Positions 48,211 to 57,210 of a DNA stretch of 64,000 nucleotides are shown here, one piece after another. Under the pieces are notes generated by a model. The model did no database searches. It saw only the letters and a program-made list of their open reading frames with translations, and had not been told where the DNA came from. Within the stretch, counting starts at the first letter, position 1. Every line of letters begins with the position of its first letter. The DNA is taken from NCBI RefSeq assembly GCF_900104575.1, contig NZ_LT629731.1, positions 1,035,050 to 1,099,049 on the forward strand, given 5' to 3'. The position numbers and the translations under genes were made by a program. This DNA comes from Bacillus tuaregi. GTDB lineage: Bacteria; Bacillota; Bacilli; Bacillales; Cytobacillaceae.

Positions 48211-49146
48211 TTGATTAAATACATTGGGAAAAGATTGCTGTATATGCTTCTCTCGTTATGGGCAATTATTACAGCTACGTTCTTCTTAATGAGATTAGCT
48301 CCGGGTAACCCGTTTACATCTGAGAAAAAGCTGCCTCCTGAAATTGAAGCAAATTTAAATGCTTTCTATGGATTGGACCAGCCTTGGTATGCTCAATATT
48401 GGGATTACTTAGTAAGGTTAGCAAAATGGGACTTCGGCCCGTCCTTTAAATACAAAAGTCAAACTGTAAATGATTTAATTAGTGAAGGGTTTCCTGTTTC
48501 GCTTGCTCTTGGTGCTGAAGCCATTTTAATTGCAATAGCTGTCGGAGTCCTGTTAGGCGTTATCGCGGCTCTCAATCATAATAAGTGGGCTGATTACGGT
48601 GCAATGGTTGTGGCTGTATTTGGTATTTCTATGCCATCCTTTATTCTCGCTACTCTTTTACAATATTTTCTTGCTATAAAAGCGGGTATTTTTCCCGTTG
48701 CTTTATGGGAATCGCCGATGCACACTGTTTTGCCGGCTCTGGCACTCGCTGCTTCCCCGATGGCCTATATTGCACGACTGACTCGTTCCTCCATGCTTGA
48801 GGTCTTGGCGAATGACTATATTAAAACTGCTAAGTCAAAAGGGTTAAGTAAAGGAGTTATTACAGTAAAACATGCCATTCGAAATGCGATGTTACCTGTT
48901 GTTTCCTATATGGGGCCTCTTTCGGCAGGAATTATTACAGGAAGCTTTGTCATCGAGCAGATTTTTGGAATTCCTGGTTTAGGCTCGCATTTTGTAACGA
49001 GTATTACAAATCGTGATTACACCGTAATTATGGGAATCACTGCTTTTTATAGTATTCTTCTGCTTGTGTGTATTCTCCTTGTCGACATTGCGTATGGACT
49101 TATTGACCCGCGCATTAAATTAGCCGGCGGGAAGAAAGGAGAGTAA
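48211..49146 (+). CDS. oppB: Oligopeptide ABC transporter permease OppB
   Basis: 311 aa, start taken as TTG 48211 ([12 protein letters not shown]) because GGAGGTG is 7 bp upstream; TTG 48205 is too close to it. Six membrane helices are predicted. The N-terminal MRLAPGNPF motif and the cytoplasmic EAA loop ([20 protein letters not shown]) are typical of OppB/DppB. It pairs with OppC in the membrane. Confidence 0.93.
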   Translation: MIKYIGKRLLYMLLSLWAIITATFFLMRLAPGNPFTSEKKLPPEIEANLNAFYGLDQPWYAQYWDYLVRLAKWDFGPSFKYKSQTVNDLISEGFPVSLALGAEAILIAIAVGVLLGVIAALNHNKWADYGAMVVAVFGISMPSFILATLLQYFLAIKAGIFPVALWESPMHTVLPALALAASPMAYIARLTRSSMLEVLANDYIKTAKSKGLSKGVITVKHAIRNAMLPVVSYMGPLSAGIITGSFVIEQIFGIPGLGSHFVTSITNRDYTVIMGITAFYSILLLVCILLVDIAYGLIDPRIKLAGGKKGE

Positions 49147-49148
49147 AA

Positions 49149-50060
49149 ATGGAGACAAAAGATCTTTTTAAAGTAGTTGGAACAAAAGTGGAAGATACTG
49201 AAAAAATTTCTAAGCCCAGCCTTTCGTTCTGGAAAGATGTATTATATCGCTTTAGAAAAAACAAGCTAGCTATGGTTGGGGTTGTACTTCTAGTCCTATT
49301 AATTATCATGGCCATTATTGGTCCATATATTTCAGGGTATGATTATGCTTCAAATGACTTAAGCAATAAAAACCAGCCACCTTCGTCTGAACATTGGTTT
49401 GGAACAGATGATTTAGGACGTGATGTATTTACTCGTGTATGGGAAGGCGCACGTATTTCTATATTTATCGGTCTAGCAGCAGCATTCATTGATTTAACGA
49501 TCGGGGTATTCTGGGGTGGAATAGCCGGTTTTAAAGGTGGGCGTGTGGATGAATATATGATGCGTATTGCCGACATTTTATATGGAATTCCCTATTTATT
49601 ACTGGTTATCTTGCTAATGGTTGTATTAGGTTCTAGTGTAGGTACGATGATTATCGCCATGTCGATCACCGGCTGGGTAAATATGTCACGAATTGTACGC
49701 GGTCAAGTTCTTTCGTTAAAAGGACAGGAATATGTGTTAGCTGCACGTACTTTAGGAGCAGGTACCTCTAGAATTATGAGTAAGCATTTAATTCCAAATG
49801 CAATGGGTCCCATTCTCGTTACCATGACACTTACAATCCCTTCAGCCATCTTTACAGAGGCTTTCTTAAGCTTTCTAGGGCTAGGGTTAACACCTCCTTT
49901 AGCAAGCTGGGGAACAATGGCATCTGATGGTCTGCCTGCATTAAGATATTACCCATGGCGTTTATTCTTCCCTGCCACGTTTATTTGCTTAACTATATTT
50001 GCATTTAATGTCATCGGTGATGGTTTGCGTGATGCATTAGATCCACGACTTCGTAAATAG
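49149..50060 (+). CDS. oppC: Oligopeptide ABC transporter permease OppC
   Basis: 303 aa, 2 bp after the oppB stop with a GAAAGGAG site. N-terminal cytoplasmic tail, then six helices; HWFGTDDLGRDVFTRVWEGAR is the OppC hallmark and EYVLAARTLGAGTSRIMSKH is the EAA loop contacting the ATPases. Confidence 0.94.
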   Translation: METKDLFKVVGTKVEDTEKISKPSLSFWKDVLYRFRKNKLAMVGVVLLVLLIIMAIIGPYISGYDYASNDLSNKNQPPSSEHWFGTDDLGRDVFTRVWEGARISIFIGLAAAFIDLTIGVFWGGIAGFKGGRVDEYMMRIADILYGIPYLLLVILLMVVLGSSVGTMIIAMSITGWVNMSRIVRGQVLSLKGQEYVLAARTLGAGTSRIMSKHLIPNAMGPILVTMTLTIPSAIFTEAFLSFLGLGLTPPLASWGTMASDGLPALRYYPWRLFFPATFICLTIFAFNVIGDGLRDALDPRLRK

Positions 50061-50070
50061 GAGTGAGAAC

Positions 50071-51138
50071 ATGGAAAAGTTATTAGAAGTAAAAAATTTA
50101 AACGTCTCATTCCATACATATGGAGGAGATGTGAAGGCTGTTCGTGGTGTTTCCTTTGATTTGTATCGAGGAGAAACATTAGCCATTGTCGGTGAATCTG
50201 GTTCAGGTAAAAGTGTGACTGCACAAACCTTGATGCAGTTAATCCCTAAACCGCCCGGGAAAATTACCGGTGGACAGATTCTATTAGAAGGTAATGATAT
50301 CGTTAAAAAAACAGAGAGAGAAATGGAAAGTATCCGTGGGAAAGAAATCAGCATGATTTTCCAGGACCCTATGACTTCCTTAAATCCAACAATGAAGGTT
50401 GGTAAGCAAATTATGGAAGTGCTCATCAAGCATCAAAATATGAATAAAGCTGTTGCTAAGGATAGAGCAGTAGAGCTATTGAAGCTTGTTGGCATCCCAA
50501 TGCCGGAGAAGCGAGTGAATCAATATCCACATGAATTTTCTGGTGGAATGAGGCAAAGGGCAATGATTGCGATTGCGTTAGCAGCGAATCCAAAACTATT
50601 AATTGCAGATGAACCAACAACGGCACTTGATGTAACGATTCAAGCGCAAATTCTGGAATTGATGAAGGAACTGCAGGAAAAAATGGATACGTCCATTATA
50701 TTTATTACCCATGATTTAGGTGTAGTAGCAAATGTTGCTGATCGTGTGGCAGTTATGTATGCTGGTCAAATTATTGAAACGGGAACCGTCGATGAAATTT
50801 TCTATGATCCACGCCATCCTTATACATGGGGGTTATTGGCTTCCATGCCAAGTCTTGAAAATGATGACGAAGAAGAACTTGCTGCTATTCCTGGAACACC
50901 ACCTGATCTAACAAATCCTCCAAAAGGTGATGCGTTTGCTGCCAGAAACAAATATGCTCTTGCGATTGACTTCGAACAAGAACCGCCAGTATATCAAGTA
51001 TCTGAAACACATTTTGTTAAATCCTGGCTACTTCATCCTGAGGCACCAAAGGTGGAGCCTCCGGCATCTGTTAAACGCCGTATACGTTCATTATCCTCCA
51101 CATTTGATAAACCAATTTTAGTAGATGGGAGGGAATAA
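50071..51138 (+). CDS. oppD: Oligopeptide ABC transporter ATPase OppD
   Basis: 355 aa. Walker A is GESGSGKS (about 41-48), the signature is FSGGMRQRAMIA, and Walker B is LLIADEPTTALDVT. The C-terminal oligopeptide-transporter extension contains PGTPPDLTNPPKGDAFAAR; this segment lacks the Cys cluster (usually CxxxCP-type) seen in many OppD proteins. Confidence 0.94.
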   Translation: MEKLLEVKNLNVSFHTYGGDVKAVRGVSFDLYRGETLAIVGESGSGKSVTAQTLMQLIPKPPGKITGGQILLEGNDIVKKTEREMESIRGKEISMIFQDPMTSLNPTMKVGKQIMEVLIKHQNMNKAVAKDRAVELLKLVGIPMPEKRVNQYPHEFSGGMRQRAMIAIALAANPKLLIADEPTTALDVTIQAQILELMKELQEKMDTSIIFITHDLGVVANVADRVAVMYAGQIIETGTVDEIFYDPRHPYTWGLLASMPSLENDDEEELAAIPGTPPDLTNPPKGDAFAARNKYALAIDFEQEPPVYQVSETHFVKSWLLHPEAPKVEPPASVKRRIRSLSSTFDKPILVDGRE

Positions 51139-51139
51139 G

Positions 51140-52075
51140 ATGGTTGAGAAATTGTTGGAAATAAAAAACTTAAAGCAATATTTTAATGCTGGAAAACCAA
51201 ATATGGTAAAAGCGGTTGACGATGTAACCTTTGACATTTACAAAGGAGAAACGCTAGGTCTCGTTGGAGAATCAGGCTGCGGTAAATCAACAACGGGCCG
51301 TACGATTATTCGTCTTTATGATGCAACAGACGGTCAGGTGTTATTTAATGGCGAAAATGTCCATGGTAAAAAGTCAAAAAACGAATTGAAAAAGTTTAAT
51401 CGTAAAATGCAAATGATATTCCAGGATCCATATGCATCCTTAAATCCACGTATGACCGTAGCAGATATTATTGCAGAGGGCATTGATATCCATGGTTTAG
51501 CAAACAGCAAAAAGGAGCGTATGGAGCGTGTTTATGAGCTATTAGAGACTGTAGGACTAAATAAAGAGCATGCGAACCGTTATCCGCATGAATTCTCGGG
51601 CGGTCAAAGACAGCGAATTGGTATCGCGCGAGCACTAGCAGTTAAACCTGATTTTATTATTGCTGACGAACCAATCTCTGCTTTGGATGTTTCGATACAA
51701 GCGCAGGTAGTTAATCTCTTAAAACAGCTTCAGCGTGAAAAGGGCTTGACCTATTTATTCATTGCACATGATTTGTCAATGGTGAAATATATTAGTGATC
51801 GTATCGGTGTTATGTATTTTGGAAAACTGGTAGAGCTTGCACCTGCAGAGGATTTATATCATAATCCAATGCATCCGTACACGAAATCTTTATTGTCAGC
51901 GATACCTGTACCTGATCCCGAAACCGAAAGAACTCGCACACGGATAACGTATGATCCTGCCGTGCATCAGTACAAAGAAGATGAGAAGCTAGAAATGCGC
52001 GAAATTACACCAAATCATTTCGTCTATTGCTCTGAGAAGGAGTTCGAGGATTTGAAAAAGAAAAACAAAGCATAA
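51140..52075 (+). CDS. oppF: Oligopeptide ABC transporter ATPase OppF
   Basis: 311 aa from ATG 51140, one base after the oppD stop, with GGGAGGG upstream. Walker A is GESGCGKST, the signature is FSGGQRQRIGIA, and Walker B is FIIADEPISALDVS. The C-terminus (TPNHFVYCSEKEF) is typical. Last gene of the opp operon; oligopeptide uptake in Bacillus also supports quorum-peptide import for competence and sporulation. Confidence 0.94.
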   Translation: MVEKLLEIKNLKQYFNAGKPNMVKAVDDVTFDIYKGETLGLVGESGCGKSTTGRTIIRLYDATDGQVLFNGENVHGKKSKNELKKFNRKMQMIFQDPYASLNPRMTVADIIAEGIDIHGLANSKKERMERVYELLETVGLNKEHANRYPHEFSGGQRQRIGIARALAVKPDFIIADEPISALDVSIQAQVVNLLKQLQREKGLTYLFIAHDLSMVKYISDRIGVMYFGKLVELAPAEDLYHNPMHPYTKSLLSAIPVPDPETERTRTRITYDPAVHQYKEDEKLEMREITPNHFVYCSEKEFEDLKKKNKA

Positions 52076-52110
52076 TAAAAAACGATCTCACAATGAGATC
52101 GTTTTTTATT
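52074..52110. terminator. Terminator after oppF
   Basis: A 17-bp perfect stem (52074-52090 with 52094-52110) with CAA loop, A and T tracts on both sides; bidirectional. Confidence 0.95.
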
Positions 52111-52294
52111 ATTTTTTTGTACCGCCAACCTGTTTCCATCCTGTTTGGACACGAGCTGATTGAGTAACAAATTCTGATTTTTTATTTCTGCCAAAAAGTG
52201 CATTTCCAATTCCGTTCGTTAAAACACCGTTAATGGCAGTGATTCCGATAATTAACAAGGCAATTAATAGAAAATCTACAGTATAAGCAACCAT
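52109..52294 (-). CDS. Small membrane protein of unknown function (61 aa)
   Basis: From ATG 52294 with GGAGG upstream (an in-frame start at 52330 has no site). One hydrophobic helix (about 3-25, AYTVDFLLIALLIIGITAI) and a basic C-terminal half (FGRNKKSEFVTQSARVQTGW). I do not recognise the family. It lies between opp and spx, where B. subtilis has yjbB and yjbC. Confidence 0.6.
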   Translation of the reverse strand: MVAYTVDFLLIALLIIGITAINGVLTNGIGNALFGRNKKSEFVTQSARVQTGWKQVGGTKK

Positions 52295-52579
52295 GATTAA
52301 CCTCCAGTGTGTGGATTTCAAAGCTTGCATTTGCTTCTTACGTCTATTGTATTATAAATTCAATCTTTTTTGAATGAGAATCTTTTTAAATAGTAAAAAA
52401 ATAAAGTACTATTGTATAACCAATGTGTAGCAATACGTTTTCAGTATCCTACTAATAATTGAGAAAATAATCTTTGATTTTATAGATTCATATCACTATA
52501 TAGAGTTATTAATATATGAAAATGAATAGCAGCTACGGCGTAAAAAAATGAAAACAAACTAAAATTTTTTACTAAAAAG

Positions 52580-52605
52580 TGAAACCTTTTCTTATCTCAA
52601 TCGTT
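52580..52605 (+). promoter_or_regulatory. ECF-sigma-type promoter upstream of spx
   Basis: TGAAAC (52580-52585), 16 bp, then CGTT (52602-52605) fits the SigM/SigW/SigX class (TGAAAC-N16-CGTC type). spx of B. subtilis is known to have SigM-dependent transcription under cell-wall stress. The 528 bp between the small membrane gene and spx hold no gene. Confidence 0.65.
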
Positions 52606-52703
52606 TAATAATAGTAGAGTTCATAGTGTCTAAGAAATGATAAATAATTCGTTCAATTTAAATTCTTTTTTCAAAAAAAGGATACCAAAACACTATGGAA
52701 TGG

Positions 52704-52711
52704 TGTATAAT
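52704..52711 (+). promoter_or_regulatory. Extended -10 (sigma-A type) candidate for spx
   Basis: TGTATAAT at 52704-52711, about 110 bp before spx, with no good -35. It may provide basal expression. Confidence 0.4.
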
Positions 52712-52822
52712 AAATAATATAAATTACTTAATTAAAGTCATTTTAATTTAAGAACATAAAATAATAACAAAAGTTTTTACGAATATATAGAGTATGTCTA
52801 ATGATAAGGGAGTGGATTGGAA

Positions 52823-53218
52823 ATGGTTACGTTATATACTTCACCAAGTTGTACATCATGCAGAAAAGCTAAAGCATGGTTGGAAGAACATGATATTCCT
52901 TACAAGGAAAGAAATATTTTTTCAGAGCCACTAACTATCAATGAGATTAAGGAAATTCTTCGAATGACAGAGGATGGGACTGACGAAATTATTTCAACTC
53001 GTTCGAAATCTTTCCAAAAGTTAGATGTTAATCTTGAAACAATGCCATTACATGATTTATTTCAATTGATAAAAGATAATCCTGGTTTATTACGCAGACC
53101 GATTATTATTGACGAAAAAAGGCTGCAAGTCGGATATAACGAAGACGAGATTAGAAGATTTCTTCCTCGTAAGGTTCGGACTTTCCAATTACTTGAAGCA
53201 CAACGGCTTGTTAATTAA
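52823..53218 (+). CDS. spx: Thiol-stress transcription regulator Spx
   Basis: 131 aa from ATG 52823 ([20 protein letters not shown]) with GGGAGTGG upstream. The CxxC redox switch is Cys10/Cys13. Segments [16 protein letters not shown] and [30 protein letters not shown] (read in parts) bind the RNA polymerase alpha C-terminal domain and are nearly identical to B. subtilis Spx. It is degraded by ClpXP with the adaptor YjbH. Downstream neighbours differ from B. subtilis because the AOR cluster intervenes before mecA. Confidence 0.97.
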   Translation: MVTLYTSPSCTSCRKAKAWLEEHDIPYKERNIFSEPLTINEIKEILRMTEDGTDEIISTRSKSFQKLDVNLETMPLHDLFQLIKDNPGLLRRPIIIDEKRLQVGYNEDEIRRFLPRKVRTFQLLEAQRLVN

Positions 53219-53224
53219 TAAACG

Positions 53225-53254
53225 CTGGCTCCCATATTGTGAGCCAGTTTTTTT
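53225..53254 (+). terminator. Terminator after spx
   Basis: CTGGCTC (53225-53231) pairs with GAGCCAG (53241-53247), followed by T7. Confidence 0.88.
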
Positions 53255-53329
53255 ATCGCTACATGTCTTTTAGTCATCCATATTATACTTTACTGAAAGA
53301 GTATAATCAGATAAAGGAGTCGAGATAAA

Positions 53330-53602
53330 GTGCAGGTAAAAGTTTTTGCAAACCTACGGCAAATATGCGGGGGAGTAACAGTAGATGTTCAACCAGATGG
53401 TGATAAAGCAATTGATGTGCTAGAAAAGATGGTTATAATGTTTCCTCCTTTAGAGGATGAGATTTTTACAGAGGAGAGAAAGCTTAAGCCATTTGTACAT
53501 GTTTATATTAACGGTAGGAATATTATTCATGCAGACGACCTGCAAACGATTGTAACTGAGCATGATCAGTTTGCTCTCTTTCCTCCGGTGGCGGGTGGTT
53601 AA
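53330..53602 (+). CDS. MoaD/ThiS-like sulfur carrier protein
   Basis: 90 aa from GTG 53330 behind AAGGAGT. It has a ubiquitin-like beta-grasp pattern: KVFANLRQICGG at the start, VHVYINGRNI in the middle, and the C-terminal Gly-Gly in PPVAGG that would be adenylated and thiocarboxylated. A TATAAT (53302-53307) lies 22 bp before the start. In this cluster it probably supplies sulfur for the tungstopterin of the AOR gene, activated by the MoeB/ThiF-like protein at 55916; no MoaE is adjacent. Confidence 0.85.
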   Translation: MQVKVFANLRQICGGVTVDVQPDGDKAIDVLEKMVIMFPPLEDEIFTEERKLKPFVHVYINGRNIIHADDLQTIVTEHDQFALFPPVAGG

Positions 53603-53603
53603 G

Positions 53604-53876
53604 ATGAATCATAAAGAGCTGGAATTCCGTGGAATTCCTTTGCAGCATTTGGGTATGTATTTAGAAGAGTTAGGCGGAGAAAAAGCGAGTGATTCATTCC
53701 CTATTCTTTATCATGGGCAAAAATGGAGTGCCTTCATTCTGCGTGAAGAAGAAATGGCTTTTACAGCAGTGTTCAAGGTAAATGCCGTACACATCCGATT
53801 TACAGCCGATAATAAGGAAATCCTTGATGAGCTCATTCAAAAGTACAGGAAAAAGACATTTAGGGCTGGTGGATAG
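53604..53876 (+). CDS. Unknown 90-aa protein of the AOR cluster, ends in Gly-Gly
   Basis: From ATG 53604, one base after the MoaD-like stop, so co-translated. The sequence MNHKELEFRGIPLQHLGMYL begins an alpha/beta pattern with FTAVFKVNAVHIRFTAD strands and a final helix ILDELIQKYRKKTFRAGG. I do not recognise the family. Like the preceding carrier it ends in Gly-Gly, but lacks a clear beta-grasp signature. An accessory role in AOR or pterin maturation is inferred from context only. An earlier in-frame start (53562) lies inside the moaD-like gene and is rejected. Confidence 0.7.
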   Translation: MNHKELEFRGIPLQHLGMYLEELGGEKASDSFPILYHGQKWSAFILREEEMAFTAVFKVNAVHIRFTADNKEILDELIQKYRKKTFRAGG

Positions 53877-53891
53877 ACCTATTAGTAAATA

Positions 53892-53929
53892 TTAGAAAAG
53901 GCTCCTGCGATTGCAGGGGCCTTTTCTAA
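53892..53929. terminator. Bidirectional terminator between the 90-aa gene and AOR
   Basis: A 17-bp stem with one T-G wobble (53892-53908 with 53913-53929) carries AAAA/TTTT at the base; convergent genes end on both sides. Confidence 0.85.
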
Positions 53930-53933
53930 TTCA

Positions 53934-55754
53934 TTACGCTTGTTTTATTTCAATCTCTAATTCACGAAGTTTATCTTCTGGAACAACTCCGTCTACCCAG
54001 CCTCGAGCATCATAATATTCCTTCAGCATGATATCCATACGGCTTAATAGTCCTTCGCTGTTTCCACTAGCTGGCTCTTCGGTAAAGCGTTTTGGCAAGA
54101 AATCATCCTCAGGCTTAGCAAAACCAGCTAGGTTATTATAATAGCGTTCTAAATTATATATCCGCTCTCCAGCCTTCATGACATCATCTGCAGTCATCGG
54201 AATACCTGTCATTCCACTATATTGTTCAGCATAGTGCTCTGCATTTTCAGAGAAAGAGGAGAACTTACAAATATCCATTGAGTCACCAAATGCATGTAAA
54301 TCTTGGAATATTTTTAACAATTCTCCTTTACCTTCTGCTTTTAGACGGTCAGTTGGCTCTGGAATGCCGGCGATTTCACTGGCAATGGTATAACCACGTA
54401 AATGACAGGCACCACGATTACTTGTTGCATAACCAAGACCAATTCCTTGGATACCACGAGGGTCGTATGCTGGGATAGACTGTCCTTTAACGGACATTGA
54501 AATTTCAGGAGCACCCCACTTTGTAGCTGCACGTGCTGGTCCTTCTGCGAGAATATCGCCAATGCCATTACGGAAGACAATGTCATTTGTTAAACGGATC
54601 ATGCCGTCAGCATCGCCCCATTTAAGCTTCTCATCAATGAGGCCCTTTTCAGAAGCTTCCATTGTAACAGAGAAGGCATGACCAAGTTCAATTGTATCCA
54701 AACCATACTCATTACAAAGGTCAATCATGTAAGAAATCGCTTTAGCATCGCTTACCAAACAGTTTGAACCAAGAGCGAATGCTGACTCAAATTCAACACT
54801 TTCAACTCTTGTTTTATATGGACCATCTTTAACCTCTACTTCAATTTTACAGGCCACTGGACAAGCATGGCATGCATTATTTGATACGAGAAGATGTTCA
54901 TTTACATACTCACCGCTAATCTTTTCGGCGTGCTCCCATTGCGTGATTTGAGAGTTCTTTGTAGGAAGGGCACCTACCTCATTGATGAGGTTCATCAATA
55001 CGTTTGTTCCATAAACAGATAAACCGCCTTTATTCGGTGCGGTTAGACCGCCTTCAAGGATGGCCTTAACGGCTTTTTTGTTTGCATTCTTATATTCTTC
55101 ATCATTTTTAGGTTGTGGCATGTTTCCTTTTTGTGCGGCCTTAATCACAATAGCTTTAAGATTTTTATAACCGGCAACAGCACCTGTACCACCTCGTCCG
55201 GCAGAGCGGTCATGCTCATTCATGAAGCCTGCATAACGAATAAGATTCTCTCCTGCTTGACCTATAGTCATAACAGACAAGTCTTTTTCACCATACTTAT
55301 CCTTCATGGCCTTTATCGTTGCTCTCGTGCTTAATCCCCATACATCAGAAGCATCACGAAGCTCTGCTTCACCATTTTCAATATATAAATATACTGGCTG
55401 ATTGCTCTTTCCTTTAAAAATAACATTATCGACTCCTGCCCATTTTAAACGCGCGGCAGTCCAGCCTCCCATATGTGAATCGGTTACAGTTTCAGTAAGT
55501 GGTGATTTTGTCACGACACATAGGCGTCCGCTCATGGATGAACGTGAACCAGTTACAGGACCTGTCATGATACATAAAATATTATCCTCAGATAATGGTT
55601 CAACCTGTGGACCGTTATCTAATACATATTTTACCCCGAGGCCCCGTCCTCCGATGTATTTTATAGCATCCTCTTCATTAATGGGTCTATATTCAACTGA
55701 ACCCGTTGATAAATCGACTAACACTTCTTTGTTTGTAAAACCGCCAAGATTCAT
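53934..55754 (-). CDS. aor: Tungsten-dependent aldehyde ferredoxin oxidoreductase
   Basis: 606 aa, the normal AOR length. It oxidises aldehydes to acids (or reduces acids) with a W-bis-pterin and a [4Fe-4S] cluster, coupled to ferredoxin. Cluster Cys are 295, 298 and 302 (ACHACPVACK) and 496 (SMDICKFSS), matching the spacing of Pyrococcus furiosus AOR. Pterin-binding and active-site segments include GGRGLGVKYV, SAGRGGTGAV, DPRGIQGIGLGYATSNRGACH (read in parts; His451). It is cytoplasmic and oxygen-sensitive in known cases. It is divergent from the MoeB-like gene and convergent with the MoaD-like unit. Confidence 0.93.
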   Translation of the reverse strand: MNLGGFTNKEVLVDLSTGSVEYRPINEEDAIKYIGGRGLGVKYVLDNGPQVEPLSEDNILCIMTGPVTGSRSSMSGRLCVVTKSPLTETVTDSHMGGWTAARLKWAGVDNVIFKGKSNQPVYLYIENGEAELRDASDVWGLSTRATIKAMKDKYGEKDLSVMTIGQAGENLIRYAGFMNEHDRSAGRGGTGAVAGYKNLKAIVIKAAQKGNMPQPKNDEEYKNANKKAVKAILEGGLTAPNKGGLSVYGTNVLMNLINEVGALPTKNSQITQWEHAEKISGEYVNEHLLVSNNACHACPVACKIEVEVKDGPYKTRVESVEFESAFALGSNCLVSDAKAISYMIDLCNEYGLDTIELGHAFSVTMEASEKGLIDEKLKWGDADGMIRLTNDIVFRNGIGDILAEGPARAATKWGAPEISMSVKGQSIPAYDPRGIQGIGLGYATSNRGACHLRGYTIASEIAGIPEPTDRLKAEGKGELLKIFQDLHAFGDSMDICKFSSFSENAEHYAEQYSGMTGIPMTADDVMKAGERIYNLERYYNNLAGFAKPEDDFLPKRFTEEPASGNSEGLLSRMDIMLKEYYDARGWVDGVVPEDKLRELEIEIKQA

Positions 55755-55915
55755 CGTTACGTCACCTCTCCTATATAATCTAAAAATTTTGTAGCCTTAG
55801 TATTTATTATATAAAAATTATTATAAATAGACTACTATTTTTATATTTTTTTGCTAAATTTTAAATATACCCTTAATCTGATAAGGTAGAATATAGAGAG
55901 AAAGAAGGGATAGCT

Positions 55916-56947
55916 ATGGATGAAAACTGGCAGCGATATTCTCGTCAAATTCTATTTCAGCCGATTGGATTAGAAGGACAGAAGAAATTGTCCAACAGTA
56001 AAGCCGTGATTGTTGGGATGGGTGCACTTGGTACCGTGATGGCAAACCATCTAGTTCGTTCAGGTGTCGGATTTGTAAGGATCATTGATCGTGACCTTGT
56101 GGAATTATCGAATATACAGCGCCAGACCCTTTATGATGAAGAGGATGCAGCTAATGCTCTCCCAAAGGTTGTGGCTGCTGAGAGAAAACTAAATAAAATC
56201 AATTGCTCCGTTACTGTTGAGGGTATCATTTCAGACGTGAATTTGGACAATGCGGAAGAGTTATTAACGGGTTTCGATATTATATTGGATGGTACCGATA
56301 ATTTTCAAACTCGATATTTATTGAATGATGTTTCGGTTAAACATCTTATTCCATGGGTTCATGGAGCTGCCGTCAGCTCCAGAGGTATGTTCTCTGTCAT
56401 TATTCCTGGGAAAACACCATGTTATCGCTGTTTATTTCCAACGGTGCCGTCAGGCTTAGGAGAAACCTGTGATACGGTTGGAGTTTTATCTCCTTTGACT
56501 GATATTATTGGATCATTCCAAGCAATGGAGGCAATCAAGCTTTTAGTAGGTGCAGAGACAACATCCAATTTAGAGCAAATTGATATCTGGTACAATTCAA
56601 GCATGCAGATGGATATTACCCATGGAAGAAGTCCGGATTGTCCAACTTGCGGTAAGGGGAGGTTTGATTTTTTAGACCGCTCCTCCAACCAGCAGGTTAG
56701 CTATACAACCTTATGCGGACGTGATACCGTGCAAATTAATCCGAGAAAGAGACAGATTATTAATATGAAAGAACAGGCAGAAAGGTTAGAGAAGATTGGT
56801 ACTGTTAACGGTAATCCTTTTTTGATTCGCTTCAAACCTGATCATGACATTAGCCTTGTGCTTTTTAGTGATGGAAGGGTCTTAGTTCATGGGACAGATG
56901 ATATTGTCAAGGCTAAGTCCTATTATGCGAAATATATTGGCTCATAA
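55916..56947 (+). CDS. MoeB/ThiF/HesA-family adenylyltransferase
   Basis: 343 aa E1-like enzyme. The ATP-binding loop is VGMGALGTVMANHLVRSGVG, followed by DRDLVELSNIQRQTLYDEED and DGTDNFQTRYLLND. Two CxxC pairs for zinc are at CYRC (PGKTPCYRCLFP) and CPTC (SPDCPTCGKG). A C-terminal extension (about 255-343) follows the zinc site and is found in Bacillus MoeB-like proteins. It should adenylate the C-terminal Gly of the MoaD-like carrier. Divergent from AOR with a 160-bp AT-rich gap. Confidence 0.88.
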   Translation: MDENWQRYSRQILFQPIGLEGQKKLSNSKAVIVGMGALGTVMANHLVRSGVGFVRIIDRDLVELSNIQRQTLYDEEDAANALPKVVAAERKLNKINCSVTVEGIISDVNLDNAEELLTGFDIILDGTDNFQTRYLLNDVSVKHLIPWVHGAAVSSRGMFSVIIPGKTPCYRCLFPTVPSGLGETCDTVGVLSPLTDIIGSFQAMEAIKLLVGAETTSNLEQIDIWYNSSMQMDITHGRSPDCPTCGKGRFDFLDRSSNQQVSYTTLCGRDTVQINPRKRQIINMKEQAERLEKIGTVNGNPFLIRFKPDHDISLVLFSDGRVLVHGTDDIVKAKSYYAKYIGS

Positions 56948-57210
56948 ATAGAAAAGAATGGAAGCATGGTAACAGCTATATCCCTTTTCAAATAAGGCTC
57001 CTTTTGATACAATGATGGGTAAGATATGTAGGCACTAATTGGTTTTACAAAACTTGTTGCATTTTAATTCCCTTTATTGTTTTTTTATCATAAAATATGA
57101 GTACAAGGTATAAAATATCATTCATAATGTCAAAAAAGGGAATGAATGTTTTCTATCTGTTTTGGGGGTATTTTGTCCCTTCAACCAATGCAGGAAGGGA
57201 GAGTTGCTAT

